DNA of 64,000 nt from Girardinichthys multiradiatus. Taxonomy: Eukaryota > Chordata > Actinopteri > Cyprinodontiformes > Goodeidae. How positions within the stretch are numbered: position 1 is the stretch's first letter; each line of letters starts with the position of its first letter. The notes beneath the pieces are model-generated. The model saw only the letters and a list, made by a program, of their open reading frames with translations, was not told where the DNA came from and searched no databases. Position numbers and translations under genes: made by a program. Shown here piece by piece: positions 48,376 to 58,640 of this stretch. Where the stretch lies: assembly GCF_021462225.1 (NCBI RefSeq), contig NC_061798.1, positions 19,490,820 through 19,554,819 on the forward strand. Reading direction: 5' to 3'.

Positions 48376-48743
48376 TTTCTGGGGCTGCACGGTGGCGCAG
48401 TTGGTAGCACTGTTGCCTTGCAGCAAGAAGGTCCTGGGTTCAATTCCTGGCTGGGGGTCTTTCTGCATGGAGTTTGCATGTTCTTCCTGTGCCTGTGTGG
48501 GTTCTCACCGGGTACTCTGGCTTCCTCCCACAGTCCAAAGCCATGCCTGTTAGGTTAAATGGTCACTCTAAATTGCCCTTAGGTGTATGAATGAGTGTGT
48601 GCATGGTTGTTTGTGTGTTGCCCTGTGATGGACTGGTGACCTGTCCAGGGTGTACCCTGCTTCTCGCCCATAGACTGCTGGAGATATGCACCAGCTCCCC
48701 CAAGACCCACTATGGAATAAGTGGTAGAAAATGACTGACTGAC
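48376..48743 (+). mobile_element. Full-length tRNA-derived SINE
   Basis: The head carries a polymerase III A box TGGCGCAGTTGG (48393-48404) and B box GGTTCAATTCC (48437-48447), 33 bp apart. It is followed by a tRNA-unrelated body (ctggcttcctcccacagtcc, ccctgtgatggactggtgac) and a TGAC tetramer tail. A 7-bp direct repeat TGGTTGC flanks it (48369-48375 and 48744-48750), consistent with LINE-assisted insertion. It is the best-preserved SINE in the window, and fragments of it lie at 15686 and 43072. Confidence 0.92.
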
Positions 48744-48904
48744 TGGTTGCATTAAGCATATCATTTGCATTCACAGTGCCATGCAGATGTAGAAGTGGGA
48801 ACTGATAAACTGTTCAGAACTGAAGGATGAAGGAAAAAATGTCTTCAAGAAATGGGAAAAGTCCAGTTATTTTCTATTTAAGCACCTACGATTGATCTAC
48901 ACCA

Positions 48905-50045
48905 GCATCTTGCAGAAGTATTTATACCCACTGAACTTCATCATGTTTTAAAGGAAAATACATGGTTTTAAAATAAAAATGTACAAAGCACTGCATTCAT
49001 TTGTGGTCATCCCCCGATTCAATAATTTGTAACACCTTTCACTGCAATAACAACTATGAATCTTTTGTCATGCTCTACCAGCGTTTTACTGAAGTGTTTG
49101 CACATTCTTCTTGCAATGTAGCTCAAGGTCAGTCAGACTGGATTAGGACTGCAGTATATTATTTTATCTTTTATTATTACTTTGTCTTGCCACAGTTTCT
49201 CAATTGGATTTAGGTTATGACTTTGGCTGGGCCATTCTAATCAGGAATATGCTTTGATCTGAACCATTCCATTGTAACTCTGGAGAACCCTGAGCATCCT
49301 CTTCATGAGGATAACAACAGAGTGTCTTCAGTCAGAGGATTCTTCAGATCTGCTGTAAGACGGAGCGCTACAGGAGATCCTTCCTGCCCACAGCCATCAG
49401 CATCTACAACGGCTCCTTGAGGAAACCTTCATAATATGAGCTATAACAACATTTAATTTCCCTTTGGGATTAATAAAGTATTTTTGAATTGAATTGAATT
49501 GAATTGAATGTTTAGGGTCATTGCCCTGCTGAAAGATGAAAAGTGTCCCCACAGCATGACACTGCCATCACCAGGTCTCACAGTGGCAGTAGTATTTTAT
49601 GCGTTTCGCATGTACGCCAGAATTTTACAACTTCGCTGCTTAGGTTAAACATCAAACTTGACATATAAATTTTATCAGCAAAGACTTTCCACATGCCACT
49701 TCTCATTAAAGAGTGGTAGAATGGATAACTAATAATTGCCCTGTCAACAGATTCTCCCACAAGAGTTTTGGATTCCTGCAGTTCCTCCAGAGTAACAATG
49801 GACCTCTTGGCTGCTTCTCCGACTAATGCTGTCCTTGCCTGTCCATTTAGGTGGACAGCCATGTCTTTAGGTTTACAGTTGGGCCATACTGTTTTTAGAT
49901 GATGGATTGAACACTGCTCTGTGAGATGTTCAATGGTTAGGATATTGTTTTATGGCCTAACCCTGCTTTAAACATGTTTACAACTTAAAATTGTTTTTAT
50001 TAGTAAAAGCTATCTCTCCACAATTATGCACCACTTTGTCTTGCA
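48905..50045 (-). mobile_element. Old Tc1-like relic with Rex1-type insertion
   Basis: It begins with gcagaagtatttataccc and follows the same order of blocks as the relic at 42455 on the left side. On the minus strand 49578-49862 still reads QARTALVGEAAKRSIVTLEE, the helix-turn-helix linker of the transposase. It ends near 50045 (tatgcaccactttgtcttgc). The Rex1-type tail at 49284-49508 splits it at ctctgg|tgtttaggg. Confidence 0.75.
49284..49508 (+). mobile_element. Rex1-type LINE 3' end, 5'-truncated
   Basis: It encodes the last part of a reverse transcriptase-related C-terminus (NNRVSSVRGFFRSAVR), followed by a short untranslated tail (aatttccctttgggattaat) and a (GAATT)n run. It lies inside a Tc1 relic whose sequence resumes directly behind it, typical of a 5'-truncated LINE insertion. 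Confidence 0.8.
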
Positions 50046-51920
50046 CTATCGTAAAAAAATATCAGGAAACTCAATAAAAGTTTGTGTTTGTAACAAAAAA
50101 AAAAAAGAAAAACTGGTAAAAAAACAAAATGTTCCTCTACATTTAATCTGACATGTCCTTTATATCTTTGTAATAAATCTGTGGCCTGTCCAGGTTCCAC
50201 CCCACATTTCTCCAGATCAATAGATTGTAACATCTTCTTTACTAGAAAGTGTTCTGAAAAAGTAAATAAAAATAGGAAAATGGAGGTCTCACTTAAATGC
50301 AGCTTTCACAATGACCTTAAAACTGCAAACAAGCATTCACTAGCGCAAGGACACAATAAAAATTGCTTCAAGGTAAGAGAGCCATCAGCAGAAATTCACT
50401 TATTCACACCTCTAAGCGTACTAGATGTAATACTTAAATAAAAGGACTCATGTCAAAAATTGGAAAGATGGAAAAAAGGGATGTCTGATGCAGCACAAAT
50501 GCAGAAAGATTATTAAATAGAAACAGCCTGCTTTTACCAGACTTCTCAAATTTAGTGCTTTCCATCAATCCTAAGCAGTGGAAAAATGCATCAGAGGACC
50601 TCAAAGTTCCTACTTTGTCATCTCTTTTAAGGCAACGTATGATAATAGCACATAAGCTATTTCACTGCTGCCATGACATTCTCTGGAAAAAATGGTTTTC
50701 ACCTCAGCCTTGCACTCTAATTCCAACCCCGGAGATATTTAGCTTGGAGGGACTGCCTCCAAGTAATCCAGAGTCTATTAAAACCAATCTGATCACAAAG
50801 AGTTCAGATCATGGGACGCTGTTATGATAACTACAGTGTGGCTAACCTCTCTCCTCCATGAAATGCCACAGTGCTGGGACTAAGTAATGGATTTACGTAA
50901 TGTTAGCACTTACCGACATTATAGTGCAGGGCTAACCGCCACACCTGTAAAAGTCAAATGACAGCTTTTGTCTTGTTGCTTTGCATTTGAACAAAATGCT
51001 CCTGTTTAAGCTTAATGGGCCAAGACAGAACAAATTGCAACATGAAGCCGTTTCCATCTTTTAATAAGATTCACTTCAAAAGAGGCTCAAAGCATTGGGA
51101 AGAAGATGAGGCGATGCTTCAATGAAAAGATATTTTGGTACTTCAACTGAACAGGTAGTTTCAAGGAGGCACAGGTGTAATATGTCCTTTATATGTTGCT
51201 CAGTCTGCAGTATGTTTGAATCTGTTGGTGTCATGCCAGTATGTGTGCTGAATATTGTCTGCAGATTTTTTTTATGAACCAGGAATTTGGAAACACAAAA
51301 AGTCCTCATGAATCTCTGCAAAATAAAAGTTGGCTTTTATCACAAAGGTAAAGTCTTTTTTGCCACAAAGAAAGGTAAATACTTTCCATTAGCGTGCACA
51401 TGTAACCCACTGACCATGATATTTTAAGGTTCACTCCTGTGCAAGGAGTGGGAGTTTTTTTTTTCTTTGCTGGTGGCTGCCTCACAGATTTACAAAAGCA
51501 GGATGATGGAGCGGCCCCAGAGATTCCTGCATGTGAGATATGATTGGGTTACAGTGGACACCAGCCTGTCTGGACTAAATTCATGCTTCTTAGTAGTTTT
51601 AAAAGCAATGTCTTTCAAAGCCCTTCTACAGACAATAAAAAGCTATTTAAAGGTACTATATAAAGCTGGTAAATAGTTGACTAATGATGAAGATTTTTAA
51701 CTCCTCACTGAAGCAAGTATTGCTAATTCCTACACTATTTATTGTTTATATTACCTCCTGGCCACATATCTTGGTGCTCCAATACATGTAGAAATGTGTA
51801 CAAGCCGTAAAATAAACATTGTTTTTCAGTAGCATAATTTCACACTGAAAGAAATTGTAAAATGCAATGTTTATTTTGAGTGTATTTATTCAGAAGGAAA
51901 AACAAATCACACATTAAGAA
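50046..51920. other. Plain stretch, no gene found
   Basis: ORFs up to 90 codons without domains, overlapping in both strands. A short A/T run occurs at 50092-50135. It includes no recognised repeat ends and stops at the truncated LTR of Gypsy element 2. Confidence 0.45.
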
Positions 51921-51924
51921 AAAA

Positions 51925-52093
51925 AACAGGTACGGCACGTTATTCCATCAGCCGGGCAGCTTTAAGAGGATGGATTGCCAGCACTTCTTTGCCTGAGTGT
52001 TTTGCCCTCTGCGGTATTACAATCTGGCCTGTTCTTGTCGAGAGAATTCTAAGATTGATTTCCGAGGAATCCTTGTGCTTAATTGCTTCCTTC
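51925..52093 (+). repeat. 5' LTR of element 2, heavily truncated
   Basis: The interval aligns with 55962-56132 of the 3' LTR (gttattccatcag, gaggatggattgccagcact, gcggtattacaatctggcct). The first about 85 and the last about 400 bases of the LTR are missing, as are the primer-binding site and leader; gag coding follows directly. Confidence 0.85.
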
Positions 52094-52830
52094 CCAGCAG
52101 CTTCCACTCGGCCGTGACGTCTCTTCCCCCAACCCGGAGAAGTTTCCCGGGGATGTTGGGAGCTGTCGCAGTTTCTTGCTCCAATGCTCGCTCATGTTTA
52201 ACCGGTCACCACAAGCCTTTCTTGATGACGATGTCAAAATCTCGTATATTCTGGGCTTGTTGACCGGCAGAGCGCTGCGGTGGGCGGAGGCAAGGTTTAC
52301 AGACTGTAACCACTTCGCTGTGACCTTTGATGGCTTCATCCAAGAGTTTAAACAAACATTTTATCTGACTTCTGATAAGTCTAGTGTGGCCCACAAATTG
52401 GCCCCCTCACTGATTATTCGAGTGACTTCCGCACAATGGCTGCGTCCTCGGGCTGAAACGCTAGTGCGTTAAAGGCGGAGTTTTTTCAGTCCTTGGACGA
52501 AGCAGTAAAAGAAGAAATTGCTTTAGTAGACGACCCTGACAGTTTGGATAAATATATTGTCCTAGCGGTATGCCTGGACTCCCAACTGAGGGAGAGAAGG
52601 CGGGCCCGCACAGATATAGTGGTGGCTCGGCCGCAGCAAGCTCCTCCGTTCCCGCTGCCCGTGCCGCTGGCCCAGGCAGTCAGCCACGCTGAGCCGGAGC
52701 CGATGCAGTTAGGAAGGGCTAGGCTCTCCCCAGATGAGCGGCAGCGATGGTGAGAGGCCAATCAGTGTTTCTACTGCGGTTCTCCGGAACAGACTGTTCC
52801 GTCCGGCCAAAAGGGGGATCCGTCGGTCAT
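52094..52830 (+). pseudogene. Gypsy gag, element 2
   Basis: The capsid-like block PNPEKFPGDVGSCRSFLLQC...SYILGLLTGRALRWAEA (from 52125) opens the frame, which shifts near 52400. A second frame (52493-52753) holds DEAVKEEIALVDDPDSLDKY and the basic RRRARTD region, and ends at a stop at 52751-52753. Behind it lies a zinc-knuckle remnant NQCFYCGSPE whose His and last Cys are missing. It corresponds block by block to the shorter gag of element 1. Confidence 0.85.
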
Positions 52831-53160
52831 GAGGGGGCGGCCGATGGACCGAGTATTTGACCACCAAGTCCCTAGATTTACCTTGCCGACAACCCTGTTT
52901 ATAAATCAACTCGCTGCACAGATGCCCACTTTAGTCGACTCTGGCTGCGAGCTGAATTTAATTGATCTGAACCTAGTAATGCAGAAGCTGATCGCGACTG
53001 AACCCCTGTCCCAACCCCTGTTAGGTACTGGCCTTGGATGGGTTATCATTACATGAGATCACCCATAGAACCGAGCCATTAGAACTTGTTCTGTCTGGGA
53101 ACCACAGAGAAATAATCTCTTTTTATGTATTTCCTATTACTCAGAGCTCCTTAGTGCTTG
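52829..53160 (+). pseudogene. Gypsy aspartic protease remnant, element 2
   Basis: The frame 52829-53056 contains PTLVDSGCELNLIDLNL; the DSG triplet is the active site of retroviral-type aspartic proteases. The frame ends early at 53054-53056. Further protease sequence follows in another frame (ITHRTEPLELVLSGNHRE), so a frameshift lies near 53040. Confidence 0.8.
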
Positions 53161-53351
53161 GGTTTCTGTGACTGCAGCTCCACAACCCTCACTTAAATTG
53201 GGCTGAGCTGCGAGTTGACGCCTGGTCCGAAAGATGTTTTTCTTCCTGCTTACAGTCTGCCGTTTGCCGTAGACCACCTGTAGAGGAGTGTGAGGTGGAG
53301 TAACCTCCAGATTTTGCCGAGGTTCCCTCTGATTACCCTGACCTCAAGCTG

Positions 53352-55456
53352 GTGTTTAATAAGTCCCTGGCCCTGTCACTACCGTCCCACCGCCCCTACG
53401 ACTGCGCCATAGAGCTCCTTCCCGGTGCCCCATTACCCGCTAGCTGGCTTTATAAGATCTCCCGGCCGGAGAGGCAGGTAATGGAGAGGTACATCGCCCA
53501 GTCCCTGGCGGCAGGTATTAACCGACCCTCCTCCTCTCCCCTTGGAGTGTTTTTTTTTTTCATAGGTAAGAAGGACGGAACATTACGTCCTTGTATTGAA
53601 TATAGAGGCCTAAATTCTATTACGGTAAAAAATAAGTATCCGTTGCCACTTTTAGCTTCGGCTTTTGATCCAGTCCATGGAGTCACTATTTTCACTAAGT
53701 TAGATCTCCGTAACGCCTACCATCTCGTGGGAATCCGCCAGGGAGATGAGTGGAAAACGGCTTTTAAGACACCGCTAGGATATTTTGAATACTTGGTTAT
53801 GCCTTTCGGACTGTGCAATGCTCCAGCGGTGTTCCAAGCTCTAGTGAATGATGTGCTGAGAGACTATTTGAACATCTTTGTATTTGTGTATCTTGATGAC
53901 ATCTTAATCTATTCCAGAAGTCTCCCGGAGCACCGCCGCCACGTTCATCTAGTTCTTCAGCGCCTGCTCGAGAATAGACTGTTTATGAAAGCCGAGTAAT
54001 GTGACTTTCATCAGTCATCCATCACCTTCCTTGGTTTCGTCCTGGAGGGTGGGCAGGTTCGTGCGGATCTGGAAAAGGTTAAGGCCGTGGAGGACTGGCC
54101 AGTCCCTGATTCTCGCAGGAAACTGCAGCAGTTCCTCGGATTTGCCAATTTCTACCGTAGGTTCATCTGTAACTACAGCCAGACGGTGGCACCACTGACC
54201 GCACTGACTTCCATCAAGGTGACTTATACTTGGAGCCCGGAGGCCGACGCTGCGTTCACCCAACTAAAAAAAAAGTTCATTCAAGCTCCAGTCCTGATTC
54301 ACCCGGACGCCACGAAGCAGTTCACGCTGGAGGTGGACACCTCTGACACCGGCGTGGGAGTGGTTCTATCCCAGTTCTCAGACAAAGATGGAAGGCTTCA
54401 CCCCTATTTTTCCCGCCACCTGTCCTCCACCGAGCGCAACTATGATGTGGGGGACAGGGAGCTCTTAGCCATCAAGTTGGCCCTGGAGGAGTGGCGGCAC
54501 TGGCTGGAGGGCGCTGAACATCTCGTGCTGGTTTGGACAGATCACAAAAACGTATCTTATATTCAATCAGCTAAACGCCTAAATCCACGGCAGTCACGTT
54601 GGTCACTTTTCTTTTCCCGTTTTAACTTGTCTATCTCTTTCAGACCTGGTTCCAAGAACCTTAAACCTGACGTTCTGTCCCGCCAGTTCGATCCCGAGGA
54701 CTCTGAGAAACAAACAGTCCCCATCTTGCCGCCCAGCTGTACGATTGGGTCCCTAACCTGGGAGATAGAGGACCTGGTGCAGCGAGCCCTTCCGGGTGAC
54801 CCGGGGCCGGGAACGGGGCCCTACGGACAGACCTACGTACCTGCCACAGTGCGGCACTGGCATATCAACTGGTTTCACTCAGCCATGTTCTCCATTCATC
54901 CAGGAGTCAGCCGAACCATTGCCGCGGTTTCCGGCCCTCTCTACATAGAGACATCAGAGAGTATATTAACGCTTGCACTACATGTGCCAGAAGCAAGTTG
55001 TCAAATAAACCATCTGCAGGCTTGCTCCAGCCACTCTACGTCCCCAGGCGACCCTGGTCCCACATCGCCCTAGACTTCGTCACGGGTCTGCTGAACTCCC
55101 ACGGGATGACTACAATCCTGACGATCGTCAACCGGTTTTCCAAAGCCTGCCAACTGATTCCCCTCCGGAAGTTACCATCTGCACTCCAGACCACCAAGTT
55201 GATGGTCAAGCATGTTTTTCGTCTCCACAGCATCCCTCTGAACCTGCTGTCAGACCGGGGGCCCCGGTTCACCTCCCAGGTCTGGAGACATTTCTGCGCT
55301 GCTCTGGGGGTTAAAGTGGCGCTGACGTCGGGCCACCACACCCAGTCCAATGGCCAGGTCGAGCGCCTCAACCAGGAACTAGAGTCGGCTCTGCAGTGTG
55401 TTGCCTCAGCAAATCCCACAGAATGGAGCACCCACCTCTCGTGGGTCGTGGGTTGA
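53352..55456 (+). pseudogene. Gypsy pol: RT, RNase H, integrase, element 2
   Basis: RT (53352-53999) has [30 protein letters not shown] and an intact YLDD box. A TAA at 53997-53999 interrupts an otherwise continuous frame that goes on through [11 protein letters not shown] and RNase H (EVDTSDTGVGVVLSQ, WTDHKNVSYIQSAKRL) into the integrase N-terminus. A frameshift near 54935 precedes the integrase zinc-finger remnant ([10 protein letters not shown]). The core (54998-55456) keeps Asp in ALDFVTG, Asp in LSDRGPRF and Glu in GQVERLN. The frame ends at a stop at 55454-55456. The active sites are better kept than in element 1, but no continuous polyprotein remains. Confidence 0.92.
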
Positions 55457-55659
55457 ATACTCCCACAACTCCCATGTATCGATGGCAACCGGTCACACTC
55501 CTTTTGAGGTCTCTTTGGGGTACCAATCTCCACTCTTTCCTTCGGAAGAGGCTGACATCACTGTTCCTTTAGTCCAACATTGTCAACGTCAGCAGATGCA
55601 GGCGGATTTAGGACTCTGCCGTCAGGGCACTCTACCGCACTGCACCACACCGCACCGAA

Positions 55660-55866
55660 TTCCAAGGCCACCCGGTTTATTCCGTCTGGCCGATTGTGGC
55701 TTCCCGTCGACAGGGTCATGGATGGCAGTACCTGGTCGATTGGATGGGCTACGGTCCGGAGGATCACTCCTGGGTGCCCCGGTCCTTCATCCTCGACCCC
55801 ACTCTGATCCGTGACTTCATGGCCTCCCGGGCTGCTCCTTCTGGGCCGCCGGGTGGCGGCCGTTGA
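55660..55866 (+). pseudogene. Gypsy chromodomain, element 2
   Basis: One frame reads [19 protein letters not shown] and [12 protein letters not shown], the hallmark chromodomain found at the C-terminus of chromovirus integrases, ending in TGA at 55864-55866. Such domains guide integration to chromatin marks. The linker between the integrase core and this domain (PGQKVWLS and RFIGPYEIE blocks, present in element 1) is missing, so roughly 300 bp were deleted near 55620-55660. Confidence 0.85.
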
Positions 55867-55876
55867 GGGGAGGTGG

Positions 55877-56529
55877 TGTCACAGTCTGGTTCTCCTGTCT
55901 GCCTGCTGCTAACCCATTCTCACCACTAGGTGCCGCCAGCTGGGAGACACCGGGGGGGATGCAACAGGAGAGGCTCGTTATTCCATCAGTCGGGGAGCTT
56001 TAAGAGGATGGATTGCCAGCACTTCTTTGCCTGAGCGTTTTGCCCTTTGCGGTATTACAATCTGGCCTGTTCTTGTCTAGAGAATTCTAAGATTGATTTC
56101 CGAGGAATCCTTGTGCTTAATCGCTTCCTTCTCTGCCTTCTCCAGGTGCTGATTTCGGACCTGAACTAGTTAAACCTGAACCTTCGACTCGCTGTTTTGG
56201 AACTGTTTCCTAACTTGGGCTGAACCCAGCTGGCAATCCTTGGACCCTCTGGAGCTCCTGTCTCCAGCATGAACCCTGTCCACCTCCAGACTCTGAATCC
56301 TCTCCCTGGCGGGTTACACGGCTCAACTAGTAAGCACGCAGACTACTTCAAACCAGATTTTGAGGTTTGGTTCTCTTACCTGTTCTCTCCCTCTGTGCAG
56401 TGTATGGGGGTCCCAGTTCCAGAGCTGTTCTAGGCCAGTTTGCTCACTTTGCAATAAAACCAATTAAAACTGTTCTCTGTCCGTGAATGTCTCTGCATGT
56501 GGGTCAGATTGGCCCTTAAAACTATGACA
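55877..56529 (+). repeat. 3' LTR of element 2, full length
   Basis: 653 bp from TGTCACAGTCTGG to ACTATGACA, directly behind the purine tract ggggaggtgg. A polyadenylation signal AATAAA lies at 56453-56458. Its middle part is repeated in the truncated 5' LTR. Confidence 0.92.
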
Positions 56530-56589
56530 GTTGTTTAGACGAGGTGCCAGAAAAAGTATTTTCTGTCCTAACATCAGAAATTTAAACAT

Positions 56590-56800
56590 GTTAAGTTTGC
56601 TGAATACTATAAGTACTTTAACTGGTAATAAATGCCTAATTCAGATTAAACTGGGATTAAACCTTTGAGCAACAAACAGTCCACGAGGGATTATGCATCA
56701 AAAAAGTATTTGCAAAAGTACCTCATGGCCATTGTTAAGCACAGTGGAGGATCTGTGATGCTGTGGGCATGTTTCCTTTCCAATATAAGTAAATATGAAA
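56590..56800 (+). repeat. Tc1-like scrap
   Basis: taagcacagtggaggatctg and gatgctgtgggcatgtttcc match a coding segment following the first catalytic Asp in one Tc1-like family. No ends are left. Confidence 0.45.
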
Positions 56801-56917
56801 TAAATATGAAAATAAGATAGCACAAGACAGGACTCAGGACTCTAAAGACATTGTGTGAGAGAAACAGTCAAAGACCTCTATCTGTGTATGTGCCAACCTT
56901 GTAAAACACTGTGGGAC

Positions 56918-57427
56918 TGTCAGGGTTTGTGTAGCGGAGGACCCCGGAATGCAGACGACCGGCCAGCAAGACGAATGCACAAAACTTACTGGGTGATGGC
57001 AAAAACAGACATGGGCAGGCTGGCTGGCAAGACAAGCTTGGCAAGAGTAAAAGGACATGAAATGAGTGCAACGATCCAAAATGTTTCCCCCAGGAATGAA
57101 CAGAACAGATGTGCATATATGGAGCAAGAACCAGGTGAAATGTGGAGACTGAATGCTAGGTGCAGGTGAATCAAATGAAAATTATTGAAGACAGGAGAGA
57201 ATAAAATGTGGCTGGAGCAAAACAGAGACTCTTGAATACACACTTAAACACAACTTGTAAACCATGAAACTAAAGCATAACCAGATCCAAAAAACATAAC
57301 TTGACAAAACATGAACTAGACAAGACAAAAACTAAAGCATGACCAGGAAAATAATAGAAGCATGATTAAAAACCTATCAAGAATAAAAATAATAAGAAGA
57401 ACCCAAAAACACCCACAAATCATGACA
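56918..57427 (-). mobile_element. Solo LTR of a Gypsy-type retrotransposon
   Basis: A 510-bp block with termini TGTCAGGGTTTGTG and CACAAATCATGACA (inverted, TG...CA), flanked by the exact 5-bp repeat GGGAC (56913-56917 and 57428-57432). There is no coding content. The minus-strand start TGTCATGATTTGTGG resembles that of Gypsy element 1 (TATCATGATCTGGG), so it is probably the remains of a related element after LTR-LTR recombination. Confidence 0.8.
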
Positions 57428-57602
57428 GGGACAATGGTTTTCAACTTTTCATAACAAGTAGCCTACCACCAAAATGCTAAATTTGTTAAAATACCACCAC
57501 CTTATTGCTTTGTAAAACAGTGTTGTAATTATGAATATGAATATATTATTTAATATTTAATATTAATACTTTAACATTTTATTAAATAATTTTTTCGGTC
57601 TG

Positions 57603-58640
57603 TTAAGGGTTGTCTTGTGAATACCAGCCCAATAAGGCGGTGGCATTAGGACAAAATTGAAAGGGATGAGCCAAGCTCTGACATTAATGAACAGCATAAA
57701 CTGCACACACACGGAATGAATTCACACAATTTCTTAAAATACAAGAATTTATTAACAAAAATAAGTCAACTCAAAGTCAAACATATTTCAATCAACAAAC
57801 TCTTTACTATGCTAAAACAATCCAACTAAACTACCAAGCAGAATTAAAGAATAACAAAGACTAATGGGCTATGTACAATATAAACAAGTTGATCAAAGAT
57901 GGTTGAAACCATGACCAAGAGAGTGATGCAACATTACCATACAATGTTATTTATGTTTGAAAACCAAGGATTATCTTGAAGAATCTGGAAGTGAAGTTAA
58001 GTCAGTCTTGGAACTAACTTAGGCAATAATTGGCATATCTTTAGACAACCATTCACAATGCAAGATCAGATAAAATATTATTATTTTAATAAAATAATAT
58101 TTTAAAGATTGATTTGCTGAATAAAACCAACCTTCTTGTTGACCAGTTCTCAACGAAGTTTAATTAGCTGCCTTCATTTATTAAAATAATATTTAAAGAA
58201 ATATTATTTTGAATAAGAACCAAATCTTCGAGAAATGGGCTTAATTGAGTTACTTAGTTATCAAGTTTAGTAAAATAATATTTAGGGAAATATTATTTTA
58301 TTGGGTTGAAAACTAACAACCTTTTTGGGTAAATAATCTTTAGCAGGCAAGCACGTGTTCTTAGCTGTTAGCGGCTGAAGCTAACAAATGAAGCTTATAG
58401 CTTATCATCAGAATCAAACACATACCTTTAAAATACCACTAACAAAAGCTGTGGCTCGCTCTGCCTGGCTGGCCAAACTGCACATTACTGCTGTAACCAC
58501 GGTGATGCGGTCCCGTTGTCCTTCCTTCAGACCGGGAAAACTGCTCCACTTGGCATTGTAGAGACAGGGTCTCTGCTGGGAACTCTCTAGAACACAGTTT
58601 GCTTCTATAGACCTCAGAGAGAACAGTCAAGCCACGCTTG
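57603..58640 (-). repeat. Candidate LTR-derived block with hairpins; right edge unknown
   Basis: The plus strand starts tgttaagggttgtcttgtg, which on the minus strand is an LTR-like end ...CCCTTAACA. An AATAAA signal lies 130-150 bp inside (complement of gaatttattaac near 57747). The block carries three A/T hairpins, listed separately. I could not find the other terminus or a target duplication, so LTR identity and the right limit are tentative. Parts of the sequence feel familiar from teleost repeats. Confidence 0.35.
58072..58299. repeat. Three A/T hairpins at near-regular spacing
   Basis: Hairpin 1: arms 58072-58082 and 58093-58103. Hairpin 2: AAAATAATATTT at 58183-58194, loop aaag, AAATATTATTTT at 58199-58210. 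Hairpin 3: the same two 12-bp arms at 58272-58283 and 58288-58299, loop aggg. The arms of 2 and 3 are identical while the DNA between them differs. Confidence 0.85.

Larger units (their letters stand above)
51925..56529 (+). mobile_element. Ty3/Gypsy chromovirus-type retrotransposon, element 2 (defective)
   Basis: Plus orientation: truncated 5' LTR, gag, protease, reverse transcriptase, RNase H, integrase, chromodomain, polypurine tract (55867-55876) and a full 3' LTR ending TGACA. The domain order and a C-terminal chromodomain place it among chromoviruses of the Ty3/Gypsy group. It is GC-richer than its surroundings. Every coding part has at least one stop, frameshift or deletion. The target duplication cannot be seen because the 5' end is truncated. 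Confidence 0.93.

Noticed and set aside
48376..48450. tRNA gene
   Set aside because: The A and B boxes belong to a SINE head. The sequence does not fold into a standard cloverleaf with an anticodon arm that I can verify, and SINE body sequence follows.
55036..55533. 165-codon minus-strand ORF
   Set aside because: It is antisense to the Gypsy integrase core, which carries the real motifs.
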